A stretch of DNA of 10,663 nucleotides from an uncultured Clostridia bacterium (GTDB lineage Bacteria; Bacillota; Clostridia; Oscillospirales; Acutalibacteraceae): assembly GCA_946186535.1 (NCBI GenBank), contig CAMHNT010000056.1:1-10663 (forward strand), read 5' to 3'. A program made the translations under genes and the position numbers. Shown here one piece after another: positions 1 through 7,035 of this stretch (positions within the stretch are counted from its first letter, which is position 1; each line of letters opens with the position of its first letter). The notes beneath the pieces are model-generated. The model saw nothing but the letters and a program-made list of their open reading frames with translations. It was not told the origin of the DNA and made no database searches.

Positions 1-86
1 AGAATGCTTTTCTGGGAAGCTGAATCTTTTCGTAAAGCTTTCGCCCACGCCCATCGGGAGCTGCGCTCCCGAACCCTTGCTTGAAC
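1..86 (+). repeat. Intergenic hairpin repeat, copy A (partial at left edge)
   Basis: The stretch matches the right-hand end of copy D (about 7361-7446): an AGAATGCTTTTCT start, a run ending in TTTCGCC, a CGCCCATCGGGAG stretch and a CGAACCCTTGCTT end. It holds a perfect 7-bp hairpin, CGGGAGC-tgc-GCTCCCG (55-71). It probably continues to the left of the window. No open frame here looks like a gene. It is more GC-rich than the AT-rich leader that follows it. Confidence 0.8.
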
Positions 87-96
87 TGTTTGCATT

Positions 97-128
97 GAAA
101 CAGAATAAGTTTAAATCCTGTTTCTTTT
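97..128 (+). terminator. Possible weak terminator hairpin
   Basis: GAAACAG (97-103) pairs with CTGTTTC (118-124) across a 14-nt loop and is followed by TTTTAT. The stem is short and AT-rich and the loop is long, so this is only a candidate end for a plus-strand transcript entering from outside the window. Confidence 0.3.
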
Positions 129-246
129 ATATATTATATTTTACAATATTTTTATAATTGTGTCAATCTTCTTGTAATTGCACAACAAAATTTGTAACTA
201 TTTAAAATTATCTCCTGCATTTGATATCGTGTAAAAAAATAAAAAG

Positions 247-275
247 TTGCGTTTTTGATAGGTTTATAGTATAAT
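247..275 (+). promoter_or_regulatory. Sigma-A type promoter for the C45/CGH hydrolase gene
   Basis: A -35 box TTGCGT (247-252) lies 17 bp from a perfect -10 box TATAAT (270-275). The start codon is about 30 bp downstream, so the predicted leader is short. The surrounding 130-300 region is strongly AT-rich and holds no other gene. The gene's ribosome binding site GGAGGG (295-300) sits 5 nt before the ATG. Confidence 0.75.
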
Positions 276-305
276 AAATTTAACCGTATTTTACGGAGGG
301 ATTGT

Positions 306-1421
306 ATGAAGAAAGCGTTAAAAATAGTAAGCTATGTTTTGTCGCTGCTCGTTATTTTTTCATTGGGATTCGTCAGCGTAAAATATTTTAATGAAATACG
401 AACACTGGCGTCATTGAAGCTCGTCGAGGGTACCAAGCTCTATACCATGGAGTTTTTTAGCGACTACCGCTTCGATGATTTTCTGGAAACGGGCGCAGGC
501 AGCAACAAAGAATACAAAGATTATGTGAATAACTTCATCAGCGACAGCCTGAGCCTCAGCGGAAACAGCACTGATTCACAGAACGCCTGCTCCGCTTTTT
601 CTTTCAGAGGAACCGACGGCGACCGCTATGTCGCAAGAAATTTTGACAGTACCGCAAACCCCGTAATGCTCGTTGTCACAAGTCCCGATGATGCATTCAA
701 GTCTATCTCTGCGGTCGATATGACCCACCTCGGCTTCAACAGCGAAAGAGCGCCGAAAACATTTGACACAAAGCTTCTCGGAGCACCGTATTATCCGACC
801 GACGGAGTCAACGAAAAGGGAATTTCCGTCTCAATTCTTCAGGTTCATTTCTCAAGAAAAGAAAAGAATGACGAAAAAACCACCCTCAGCGTTTATGCCG
901 TTGTGCGCCTTGTGCTCGATTATGCCGATTCAATCGACAAAGCCGTGGAGCTTATCGATGAATACAATATATATTTCGACTCTGCAATGATGTCTCACTT
1001 TTTCATCGCCGACGCAGACGGAAACAGCGCCGTGATAGAATTCGTCAACGGCGAAACAAATATTATCCGAAACGACAGAAGCTATCAGGCAGCGTCGAAT
1101 TTCAACAGCTCGGAGGAGTCCTTCGACGACGACGGCTATGTACACCCCGAGGAATACAGAAAATGGCTTACGAATTCCTCGGCGAGTGCCTATGACAGCG
1201 ATTTCGGAGAATACATAAGATATGACTATATGCTCGATTCTCTCTACAACAGCAGCGGTATCCTTTCACTTGACGACGCGTTCGATCTTCTTGAAACGGT
1301 CGCTTCGCCTTCGAAGCTTCAGTATTCGGTAGTCTACAACCTGACCGACCTTCAGGCAACGCTCATCACAGACAATGACTGGGATAAACGCACAACGGTA
1401 GCGCTTTCGGGTGTCAAATAA
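306..1421 (+). CDS. Membrane-anchored linear amide C-N hydrolase (choloylglycine hydrolase/C45 Ntn-hydrolase superfamily)
   Basis: A predicted amide-bond hydrolase of 371 residues acting outside the membrane. Residues 5-26 form one hydrophobic signal/anchor helix, followed by about 70 residues of propeptide-like sequence. The candidate nucleophile is Cys95 in NACSAF. Relative to it, R111 and D114 (ARNFD) lie at +16 and +19, as Arg18 and Asp21 do from Cys2 in bile salt hydrolases. N169 (DGVNEKG), N265 (AASNF) and R305 (YIRYDYML) fit the other conserved active-site residues. HFFIADADGN (231-240) and YSVVYNLTD (340-348) are further family motifs. Family knowledge predicts autocleavage before Cys95 to expose the N-terminal nucleophile. 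The substrate cannot be told from sequence: bile salts, penicillin V, N-acyl amides and acyl-homoserine lactones are all possible. The anchor and long propeptide argue against a classic cytoplasmic bile salt hydrolase. The gene has its own promoter and a good ribosome binding site, so it is probably monocistronic. Confidence 0.85.
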   Translation: MKKALKIVSYVLSLLVIFSLGFVSVKYFNEIRTLASLKLVEGTKLYTMEFFSDYRFDDFLETGAGSNKEYKDYVNNFISDSLSLSGNSTDSQNACSAFSFRGTDGDRYVARNFDSTANPVMLVVTSPDDAFKSISAVDMTHLGFNSERAPKTFDTKLLGAPYYPTDGVNEKGISVSILQVHFSRKEKNDEKTTLSVYAVVRLVLDYADSIDKAVELIDEYNIYFDSAMMSHFFIADADGNSAVIEFVNGETNIIRNDRSYQAASNFNSSEESFDDDGYVHPEEYRKWLTNSSASAYDSDFGEYIRYDYMLDSLYNSSGILSLDDAFDLLETVASPSKLQYSVVYNLTDLQATLITDNDWDKRTTVALSGVK

Positions 1422-1496
1422 TGTCTGTGGCTATCGTGTTCTTAAAATAATATTTTACAAATTTATTCGTGTTAAATAACTTTATATTTACCGAAA

Positions 1497-1567
1497 CCAA
1501 CCCACCCCCAACCCCCTCCTTGCCGGAGGGGGCTTTGTGGGCGTGGGCTTCGCCCCAAACCCTATCT
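1497..1567 (+). repeat. Intergenic hairpin repeat, copy B (short)
   Basis: A C-rich stretch starting CCCACCCCCAACCCCC leads into a strong hairpin CCCCCTCC-ttgcc-GGAGGGGG (1512-1532), then a TGTGGGCGTGGGCTTCGCCC block shared with copies D and E. It is a short copy that lacks the CGGGAGC hairpin. The hairpin is followed by CTTTG rather than a U-run, so it could at most be a weak terminator for the hydrolase gene upstream. No other terminator is visible between 1422 and 1715. Confidence 0.7.
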
Positions 1568-1570
1568 TCT

Positions 1571-1701
1571 GAATGTGTACGGAATCGGAGTAAAAAGTTT
1601 GAAAAATCCAATATGTTGGATAGAGAGAAACCCTGCCGCCTTAAGTCTGCTGCCTCGGGCGATGTCTCATGTAAAGAATGTCTCCGGAATCGGAGTAAAA
1701 A
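1571..1701 (+). repeat. Pair of 26-bp direct repeats bounding a 105-bp unit
   Basis: Positions 1571-1596 and 1676-1701 match at 24 of 26 bases, with core GGAATCGGAGTAAAAA, and their starts lie exactly 105 bp apart. Between them is a small hairpin, ATCCAA-tatg-TTGGAT (1606-1621). The right copy runs directly into the AAGGAGG of the next gene. An open frame crosses the unit in phase with that gene but lacks its own ribosome binding site and family similarity, so I treat the unit as non-coding. It could be a partial tandem duplication or the footprint of a small element. Confidence 0.6.
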
Positions 1702-1702
1702 A

Positions 1703-1708
1703 AGGAGG
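1703..1708 (+). promoter_or_regulatory. Ribosome binding site that fixes the TTG start of the CPBP gene
   Basis: AGGAGG lies 7 nt before TTG at 1716-1718. The only upstream in-frame ATG (1575) has no such site and would add 47 residues encoded by the direct-repeat unit. The ATG at 1720 is out of frame. Confidence 0.8.
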
Positions 1709-1715
1709 AAATAAT

Positions 1716-2405
1716 TTGAATGACAGTAAAATAAATAATGAAAAAAAATCCGCATTGGTTCCCGTGTCTGTGCTGATAATTTACAGTGTGATGTTCTATG
1801 CAATGTGGACGGTGTTTCACTTTTTCATAGACCCATGGATAACATCAACATTCCCGAATGAAGCGGTTTCCAACCTTATCGGCGAAGGAATTATAAAAAA
1901 TTTGATATGGACGCTGCCGGCGGTCATACTGATATCAAAGTACAAAAACGAAGTTTCCTTAAACCTTAAGGAAATGCTGAAATGGAACAGGGACTGCAAT
2001 AAATACCTTCTGCTCTTCCCTGCATTTCTTGCGTACATTATTCTGGGAATCGTACTCCACGGCGGAAAGCTCGCAGTAAACAGCGAATTCGGTATCGCAG
2101 ACATAGTCACTGTGCTGTTTGTCGGAGTCACCGAGGAATCCGTATTCCGCGGCTGGCTTCTGAATTCGACTCTGAAAAGAAACGAAAATGCCGCAATAGC
2201 AGTCAATTCGCTGATGTTTCTGATGATACATTTCCCGATATGGATATGCGAGGGTGTATTTTTCACGAACTTCGCAAACTTCGGCTTCGTATCGATAGTT
2301 GCGCTGAGCGTTATTTTCAGCCTGATTTTTACAAAAACAAAAAATATCATACTTCCCATAACTCTTCATATGTTCTGGGACCTGCTGATATTTATGCTGT
2401 ACTGA
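1716..2405 (+). CDS. CPBP-family intramembrane metalloprotease (CAAX protease/bacteriocin-processing type)
   Basis: A 229-residue, almost wholly membrane-embedded protein with about seven hydrophobic segments (about 13-37, 60-74, 97-114, 127-139, 159-178, 191-206 and 213-229). The three CPBP motifs are present: EExxxR as EESVFR (E140, E141, R145), a histidine in FLMIHF (H172), and HxxxD in LHMFWD (H218, D222). In the family these glutamates and histidines bind the catalytic zinc. Members range from eukaryote-like CAAX proteases to bacterial bacteriocin self-immunity proteins. No bacteriocin or CAAX-bearing gene is visible nearby, so the substrate is unknown. The TTG start with an AGGAGG site is preferred. 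The gene stands alone and runs towards a convergent neighbour. No convincing promoter was found upstream, so readthrough from the hydrolase gene is possible. Confidence 0.9.
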   Translation: MNDSKINNEKKSALVPVSVLIIYSVMFYAMWTVFHFFIDPWITSTFPNEAVSNLIGEGIIKNLIWTLPAVILISKYKNEVSLNLKEMLKWNRDCNKYLLLFPAFLAYIILGIVLHGGKLAVNSEFGIADIVTVLFVGVTEESVFRGWLLNSTLKRNENAAIAVNSLMFLMIHFPIWICEGVFFTNFANFGFVSIVALSVIFSLIFTKTKNIILPITLHMFWDLLIFMLY

Positions 2406-2449
2406 GGAACAGCAGCAGGATGTTGCCTTAATTTCTCGATACAAAAAGC

Positions 2450-2483
2450 ACAGCCGGACAGTCACCCTGTCCGGCTGTATTTT
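2450..2483. terminator. Bidirectional rho-independent terminator between convergent genes
   Basis: A perfect 12-bp stem, ACAGCCGGACAG (2450-2461) with CTGTCCGGCTGT (2467-2478), encloses a 5-nt loop. ATTTTATTTT follows on the plus strand, and the reverse strand has GCTTTTTG after the stem. It can therefore end both the CPBP transcript and the AlkD-like transcript, whose stop codon (2482-2484) nearly touches it. Confidence 0.9.
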
Positions 2484-3195
2484 ATTTTCTTCTCAACGTT
2501 TTCAGATATTCCTTGTCCTCTTTTGAAACACGATAGGAATCGACGCATTTCTGGACGGTCATGTTAAATGTCCTTTTGTCGAACTCGCCGTTTTCGAGAA
2601 GCCCGAGCGTCTTGTCACGGTACTTAGCGAAAGCCGTCGCAAGCAGCCAAGCCTTCCCCATTTGAACGTAATACTCCTCACTCTGGACCTTATCGGCACG
2701 TTCAAGAACCCTGTCGATATATTCATCCGTCAGATAGTAATCCATCATCAGCACAAGCCCCACACGAACCGCCCACGGATTTTCACTTTTCAGATATGTA
2801 TCGATATGCCCGAAGAATTCTTCGGGGAATTTTTTTATAATTTTGAACGTGCTGCAAAACGTATCGCAGACCGCCCAGTTATCTATATATTCAATGAACC
2901 CGTCCGCCCTATCTGCTGTTTCCTCAAAGCTTCCTTTGAGCTGCGCCGTAACAAGACCTCGCAGCATGACCTCTTCATAGTATTCGTTGCTGGCGATTTG
3001 GAGAAAACCTTTGGAGTCGCCCTTCAGGATATTTTTTGCGACTGAACGCAGCGCCGGGATACGGACTCCGATAATTTCGCTGTCCGTATCTTTTACGAGA
3101 GCCCCCTGAAATTTTCTGTACTTCTCGTCCCCGAGACTTTTCAAATATCCAACAAATTCGCTATAGTTTTCTTGCCTAATATTTTCAAAATCCAT
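2482..3195 (-). CDS. AlkD-like DNA alkylation repair protein (HEAT-like repeat DNA glycosylase fold)
   Basis: A 237-residue all-helical protein of the DNA_alkylation family, close to the usual length of 220-240. In the family, AlkC/AlkD proteins remove N3- and N7-alkylated purines without flipping the base. The key cleft residues of Bacillus cereus AlkD (W109, D113, R148, W187) have matches here: W107 and D111 in NWAVCD, R144 in PWAVRV, and W183 in GKAWLL, with nearly the same spacing. The catalytic Asp and Arg are both present, so activity is plausible, although many uncharacterised paralogues exist. I chose ATG 3193-3195 because the family's N-terminus starts there and GGAGGGG (3205-3211) lies 9 nt upstream. 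An in-frame start at 3279 would add 28 residues that are only a translation of the intergenic repeat. No promoter was found outside the repeat. Confidence 0.88.
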   Translation of the reverse strand: MDFENIRQENYSEFVGYLKSLGDEKYRKFQGALVKDTDSEIIGVRIPALRSVAKNILKGDSKGFLQIASNEYYEEVMLRGLVTAQLKGSFEETADRADGFIEYIDNWAVCDTFCSTFKIIKKFPEEFFGHIDTYLKSENPWAVRVGLVLMMDYYLTDEYIDRVLERADKVQSEEYYVQMGKAWLLATAFAKYRDKTLGLLENGEFDKRTFNMTVQKCVDSYRVSKEDKEYLKTLRRK

Positions 3196-3342
3196 TTTTA
3201 ACAACCCCTCCGTCAGCCTTTGGCTGACACCTCCCCTTAAGGGGAGGAATTGTCTTTCCGATAAAATATTCTTCTGCAAAGCTGAGTTCTTTCATCAGGC
3301 TTCGCCCTGCACCTATCGGGAACTGTGCGCCCGAACCCTGCT
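3196..3342 (+). repeat. Intergenic hairpin repeat, copy C
   Basis: This copy begins with a two-hairpin module almost identical to the left end of copy D: GTCAGCC-ttt-GGCTGAC (3212-3228), then the perfect palindrome CCTCCCCTTAAGGGGAGG (3230-3247). A decayed body follows (TTCATCAGGCTTCGCCC) with a degraded hairpin CGGGAACTGTGCGCCCG (3317-3333) and a CGAACCCTGCT end. The shared block TTTTTAACRACCCCT begins at the first base of the AlkD start codon, so the repeat forms the whole leader of that gene. Confidence 0.8.
3205..3211 (-). promoter_or_regulatory. Ribosome binding site of the AlkD-like gene, supplied by repeat C
   Basis: Read on the minus strand this is GGAGGGG, 9 nt before ATG 3195. It is part of the conserved edge of the repeat (ACCCCTCCGTCAGCC on the plus strand). 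It lies beside the GTCAGCC/GGCTGAC hairpin, which could expose or hide it in the mRNA. Confidence 0.6.
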
Positions 3343-3352
3343 AAAGTATTTA

Positions 3353-3379
3353 AAACCCACCATTCCTCATGGTGGGTTT
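3353..3379 (-). terminator. Rho-independent terminator of the M20-DUF975-GT2 operon
   Basis: A perfect 11-bp stem, AAACCCACCAT (3353-3363) with ATGGTGGGTTT (3369-3379), encloses a 5-nt loop. It starts 9 bp past the stop codon of the glycosyltransferase gene. On the minus strand the stem ends in TTT and runs into TTAAATACTTT. It separates the operon from repeat C and the AlkD-like gene. Confidence 0.8.
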
Positions 3380-3388
3380 ATTATCATA

Positions 3389-4453
3389 TTACTCAATCGT
3401 ATTGTTCCTAACATCATGCTTTACTCTTCTGATAGCCGCCTTCGCCTTTTTCATCGGGTGCTTTATCCTCCATGGAATCGCACCGAGAATTCCTATCAAA
3501 GTCCCGATTCCGTAAGCAATGTGAAGTATCGGAAACATGAAAAACAACAAAAACTTCGTCCTGTTGAAACCGTTGTAACTCAGCGCACTCACGCTTATCG
3601 CAATATCAAAAATCAGATACGCAATAATCAGCGCCCAAAGCAGCCATGCCATGCCCCTCACCGCAAGCACAGCAGTCGCTATCAAACCAAGCACAAGAAA
3701 GAACGGCGCAAAATGCAGAACCGAAAGACAGCCCGGACATACGAAAAGCGTAAGCCCTATCCAAAATCCGTTCGAATATTTCTGCTTCACCATACCGCGA
3801 AAAGAACCCCTGATGTATTGATTAGAGCTGATGTTCGGGCAGCAGGCGAATCTGTAGCCTGCCTTCCTCATTCTGTAGTGAAGCTCGTTGTCCTCCGTCC
3901 TGCCGAGATTTTCGTTGAAACCGCCGACCTTAGCAAAAACCTCTCTCCTGTATGCCGCATGGAAAAGCGAAGAAAGATATTCCTTCTTCTCGTGCTTCCT
4001 CCGATAGCCCATGATCGAGCTTCCGAAAAGACACTCTTCCGCCGCAAGAAGCGTGTTTCCCCAGTCGGATTTCTGCTGAGTAATGCACGGCCTTCCGCCG
4101 CCGACTATCGTCTCGCCGTTCTCGATCTCCTTCACACACTGCTCAACGTAGTCGTGAGGAATCCTCGCATGAGCATCGATCCTTATTATGACGTCGCCCA
4201 TTGCGTTGCTCAGAGCCGTGTTCCAGCCGTGAGCCTGATTCGACTTTTCCTGACTGCGTATGCAGACCCTCAGAAAATCCGAGTTGAGCTTTGCGAACGA
4301 CGAAAACAGTTCCGGCGTCGTGTCGGTTGAGCCGTTGTTTACAAACACAAGCTCGGTCAGCTTGTGCGGATACGTCTGATTCGAAATATCGTCAAGAAGC
4401 CCCCGTATCAGCGACTCCTCGTTGTAAGCGATAACACAAAGCGATACTGTCAT
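3389..4453 (-). CDS. Family 2 glycosyltransferase with C-terminal membrane segments (ExoA-like)
   Basis: A 354-residue GT-A fold enzyme that should transfer a sugar from a nucleotide donor at the inner face of the membrane. Visible motifs: the N-terminal strand and loop IAYNEE (8-13), NNGSTD (39-44), the DxD-equivalent RIDAH (91-95, with His in the third place), GGFNENLGRTEDNEL (177-191) carrying the ED acidic pair, and a basic stretch before the membrane part. Hydrophobic helices follow at about 233-265, 268-290 and 300-325, and a basic tail ends the protein (334-349). The layout resembles succinoglycan-type ExoA enzymes more than the polyprenyl-phosphate CsbB/DPMS type, which usually has two helices. 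Donor and acceptor are unknown. The ATG is 3 nt after the stop of the DUF975 gene and has only a poor ribosome binding site, which suggests translational coupling. It is the last gene of the operon. Confidence 0.88.
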   Translation of the reverse strand: MTVSLCVIAYNEESLIRGLLDDISNQTYPHKLTELVFVNNGSTDTTPELFSSFAKLNSDFLRVCIRSQEKSNQAHGWNTALSNAMGDVIIRIDAHARIPHDYVEQCVKEIENGETIVGGGRPCITQQKSDWGNTLLAAEECLFGSSIMGYRRKHEKKEYLSSLFHAAYRREVFAKVGGFNENLGRTEDNELHYRMRKAGYRFACCPNISSNQYIRGSFRGMVKQKYSNGFWIGLTLFVCPGCLSVLHFAPFFLVLGLIATAVLAVRGMAWLLWALIIAYLIFDIAISVSALSYNGFNRTKFLLFFMFPILHIAYGIGTLIGILGAIPWRIKHPMKKAKAAIRRVKHDVRNNTIE

Positions 4454-4456
4454 AAA

Positions 4457-5620
4457 TCAAAGATCACTTCCCTTTTCGAGAGATACTGCGGATTCACCTT
4501 CCGCACCGCTTTCCTGTTTGACGTCCTCAGCCGGTACACTGTCATAATTTTCGGACTGACCAAATTCCGATGAGCTGTCGCCGTATGAAAGCAGAACGCT
4601 CTCCTTCGCCTCGCTGTCCAATTCAAGCTCCGTTACCCCGGAACTCTCTTCCGCAATGTTAAAATTCGTTTCAGGAACAATGTCCCCAACCGGCTGAACC
4701 TGCTCCGGAATTTTCATACCGGCATCAGACGGCTGATTAAATGTGCCGAATGTCTGTGAATTCACGTTTCCTGCCGGATAGTATCCGTTCCGGTTGTCAG
4801 CCGCTGCACCTGCTGCACCGAACGGTGCAGAATTCTGTGCAGTCTCCGCATAGTCGCCGAACTTCTTCTTGTAGTTCTCAATCAGATATTTCGTAGAAAC
4901 CATATATGAACATGTCATATATGGATATATATATACAAACGGAACCACAAAATATGTCAGAAGAATACTCGGAATAAACGAACCCGTCAGCTTCACAAGG
5001 CTCGAAGTGTTATTCTTTGCTATCTGCGCACCGAAGCGTGCCGCTGCCTCCGCACTGTAATCATAGTACGAATAGAGCATTATCCTGAAATTAAAGCGAT
5101 GATTTATACAATAAGCGACAAAAAATCCAACAATCGCAAGCAGCACACCGGCGAAATACATTATACCGTTGTCGCCCCCAAAAGCAAACACACAAATAGG
5201 AATGATCTCACAGAGAACCGTAATCGCAAGCCCCTTGAGAATAACCCCCACCATGAACGAAAGCGTTCCAAAGTATTTCTCCTTCGTCTCCAGAAAATAG
5301 AACAAATCAAACGGGTCCGCCTTCTTTCCGTCTGCGATTGACGAGAAAACTCTCACGAAACCGTTGTATAGCGGCGACATAAGAACGAACGCAACAATAG
5401 CCGCAACATTCAGCAGAACGAACAGTCCCCCCCTGACAGGAGAACCGGCTAACCCCTCCGAAACCGTGTCCACGTCGCCGAGCACAGCCAACGACATTTC
5501 AGCGATAACGGCAGAAATTATCGGGACAAACAGAAGCACCAGAACAGAAAACACCGCGGTTCCCCAATTTCCCGACAGAGCCGATTTCGCTTCATTTTTC
5601 ACAAATTTTTCTGCATTCAC
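4457..5620 (-). CDS. DUF975 family integral membrane protein with long acidic C-terminal tail
   Basis: A 387-residue membrane protein. The start, with AKSALSGNWGTAV (11-23), matches the hallmark N-terminal motif of DUF975, and hydrophobic segments lie at about 21-46, 65-85, 118-146, 152-174 and 210-240. The family has no assigned function. Residues 250-387 are an unusual addition: first a Gly/Ala/Asn/Gln-rich linker (GAAGAAADNRNG, 268-279), then an acidic, serine-rich tail from 324 containing EESSG, SEAKES and a final AVSLEKGSDL. This tail resembles the end of the YfhO protein in this window. The start is GTG (5618-5620) with AGGGAG 10 nt upstream. The gene follows the M20 gene by 18 nt and precedes the glycosyltransferase by 3 nt, so all three are probably one transcript. 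Confidence 0.82.
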   Translation of the reverse strand: MNAEKFVKNEAKSALSGNWGTAVFSVLVLLFVPIISAVIAEMSLAVLGDVDTVSEGLAGSPVRGGLFVLLNVAAIVAFVLMSPLYNGFVRVFSSIADGKKADPFDLFYFLETKEKYFGTLSFMVGVILKGLAITVLCEIIPICVFAFGGDNGIMYFAGVLLAIVGFFVAYCINHRFNFRIMLYSYYDYSAEAAARFGAQIAKNNTSSLVKLTGSFIPSILLTYFVVPFVYIYPYMTCSYMVSTKYLIENYKKKFGDYAETAQNSAPFGAAGAAADNRNGYYPAGNVNSQTFGTFNQPSDAGMKIPEQVQPVGDIVPETNFNIAEESSGVTELELDSEAKESVLLSYGDSSSEFGQSENYDSVPAEDVKQESGAEGESAVSLEKGSDL

Positions 5621-5630
5621 GAAGCTTTCA

Positions 5631-5636
5631 CTCCCT
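5631..5636 (-). promoter_or_regulatory. Ribosome binding site that fixes the GTG start of the DUF975 gene
   Basis: On the minus strand AGGGAG lies 10 nt before GTG 5618-5620. The nearby ATG (5614-5616) is in another frame, so GTG is the only sensible start for the DUF975 N-terminal motif. Confidence 0.65.
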
Positions 5637-5638
5637 TT

Positions 5639-7018
5639 TTATTCATCATTATTATTATACGTCATCATGCCGTACATAGCTTCAAGGCATATTCTGAAAT
5701 GACGGAAGAATTTCTCTTCGTCAAGCGACTCGTCGGTGTTATGTATTCTCGACTCGTCGTCCCTGAAAACCGGACCGAACGCAACGCCGTTTCCCCCGAG
5801 CATTCTCGCATAGGTTCCGCCGCCCGTCGTGTACATTTCCGGCTCCTCGCCCGTTACATTATTATACGCTTTCCGGAGAACTTTTACAATAGCCTTGTTC
5901 TCGTCGAGGAAAAGCGGCTTTTCGCTGTCGAGGACCTTTACGGTAAGCCCCTCTCTCGCCGCAACCTTTTTTATCTGATAGAGAACGACCTCTTCGAGGA
6001 ACGAAACCGGATATCTCACGTCGAGAACAGCCTTCGCCTCATTCTCGACAATCGAAACACGGCTCAGAGTTACCGTTAGCTCACCCGACGCAGCGTCTCT
6101 CATCTTGATACCCATCGAGCGGCCGTTCGTCTCCATTCCGATACAGAAATCAATGAACGCACAGAGCTCCCCGACAGCCTCGTAACCGAACGTCGCACAG
6201 AGAAGCCCCACGAGAGCCGCCGCAGCGTTGAAGCCCTTTTCCGGCTCGCACGCATGAGAAGCTTTTCCCCTCGAAGTTATTTTCATACCGTCGATCGTAA
6301 AATTCAGTTCAAAGCTGCCCTCTCTTCCGTCCGCAAGTCTCTGGAGGAGATGTTCCTCATAGTCCGAACAGTCAACCAGCGCATATGCCGTATCGGGAAC
6401 AACGTTGTTGGCGACGCCTGCTTCAAACTGTGTGAGAGTTGTGTTGTTTGCGGCAGGTGCGGAAATTTCAAGATGAAGGATACCCTTTTCCGCCTTGCAA
6501 ATACCGTACTCCGAATCTGGAGTGAAGCTCAGGTCGGGAAGCTTTTCATTCTCGAAATACGTCACCATATCCTGCATTCCGATCTCCTCGGACGTTCCGA
6601 AGATAACTCTGAGTTTATTCCCCTTGACACCGCACTCCTTCAATGCACGAAGGCAGTAGAGCGCCGCAAGTGCAGGGCCTTTGTCATCTGCAAGACCTCT
6701 TCCGTAGAGCCTTCCGTTTTTCCTCGTGAGTCCGAACGGCTCGCACGACCAATCTTTTCTCTCCGCAGGAACGACATCGAGATGAGTCAGCACTCCGCCG
6801 AGCAGCTCACCGTCGCCGAACTCGGCATGACCGGCGATATTATCAACATTTTTCGTCTGAAGACCGAACTCTTCCGCTTTTCTTAACATCCATTCAAGAG
6901 CCTGCTGCGGAATCTCCGAACCGTCAGCGGAAACGGACTTTATACTCAGAAGCTCATCAAGATCCTTCAGGAACTCATCTCTATACTTCTCAATAATCTC
7001 ATCAAATTTTTCAACCAT
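5639..7018 (-). CDS. M20 family metallopeptidase, Sapep/PepV-type dipeptidase
   Basis: A 459-residue cytoplasmic di-zinc or manganese peptidase that would release amino acids from dipeptides or short peptides. Metal ligands and catalytic residues are in the usual order: H79 and D81 in THLDVVP, D111 in GRGLADDKGP (bridging ligand), E144/E145 in GTSEEIG (general base and ligand), D168 in TPDSEYG, and H426 in SRIHNTDE. The spacing and length match PepV (H87, D89, D119, E153/E154, D177, H439). The middle third is the lid/dimerisation domain. There is no signal peptide. The ATG has AAGGAG and GTGAGG just upstream (within 7023-7036). It heads a probable operon with DUF975 and GT2. No promoter of its own was found, because the region upstream is entirely repeat D, so expression may come by readthrough from the YfhO gene or from inside the repeat. 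No link between its activity and the envelope genes is evident. Confidence 0.9.
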   Translation of the reverse strand: MVEKFDEIIEKYRDEFLKDLDELLSIKSVSADGSEIPQQALEWMLRKAEEFGLQTKNVDNIAGHAEFGDGELLGGVLTHLDVVPAERKDWSCEPFGLTRKNGRLYGRGLADDKGPALAALYCLRALKECGVKGNKLRVIFGTSEEIGMQDMVTYFENEKLPDLSFTPDSEYGICKAEKGILHLEISAPAANNTTLTQFEAGVANNVVPDTAYALVDCSDYEEHLLQRLADGREGSFELNFTIDGMKITSRGKASHACEPEKGFNAAAALVGLLCATFGYEAVGELCAFIDFCIGMETNGRSMGIKMRDAASGELTVTLSRVSIVENEAKAVLDVRYPVSFLEEVVLYQIKKVAAREGLTVKVLDSEKPLFLDENKAIVKVLRKAYNNVTGEEPEMYTTGGGTYARMLGGNGVAFGPVFRDDESRIHNTDESLDEEKFFRHFRICLEAMYGMMTYNNNDE

Positions 7019-7035
7019 AAAATAACCTCACTCCT

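Noticed and set aside
1575..1715. An upstream in-frame ATG that would lengthen the CPBP protein by 47 residues
   Set aside because: It lies in the direct-repeat unit, has no ribosome binding site, and the TTG at 1716 has a near-ideal one. The added part has no membrane or family features.
1414..1803. A minus-strand open frame of 129 codons between the hydrolase and CPBP genes
   Set aside because: It crosses repeat B and the direct repeats and overlaps the CPBP coding region. It has no recognisable domain.
1716..2405. CPBP ('Abi') gene as part of a phage-defence or bacteriocin system
   Set aside because: The Abi name is historical. No bacteriocin precursor, double-glycine leader, transporter or defence gene lies nearby, so only the protease family is claimed.
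3196..3279. An N-terminal extension of 28 residues on the AlkD-like protein
   Set aside because: It is a translation of the repeat's hairpin head (LPLRGGVSQRLTEG), lacks a ribosome binding site at 3279, and the internal ATG has one.
3416..4330. A 304-codon open frame on the plus strand opposite the glycosyltransferase gene
   Set aside because: It is fully antisense to a gene with clear GT2 motifs, is rich in Arg/His/Lys without domain features, and has no ribosome binding site. It arises from codon bias on the other strand. The antisense frames at 6254-6886 and 9383-9973 are of the same kind.
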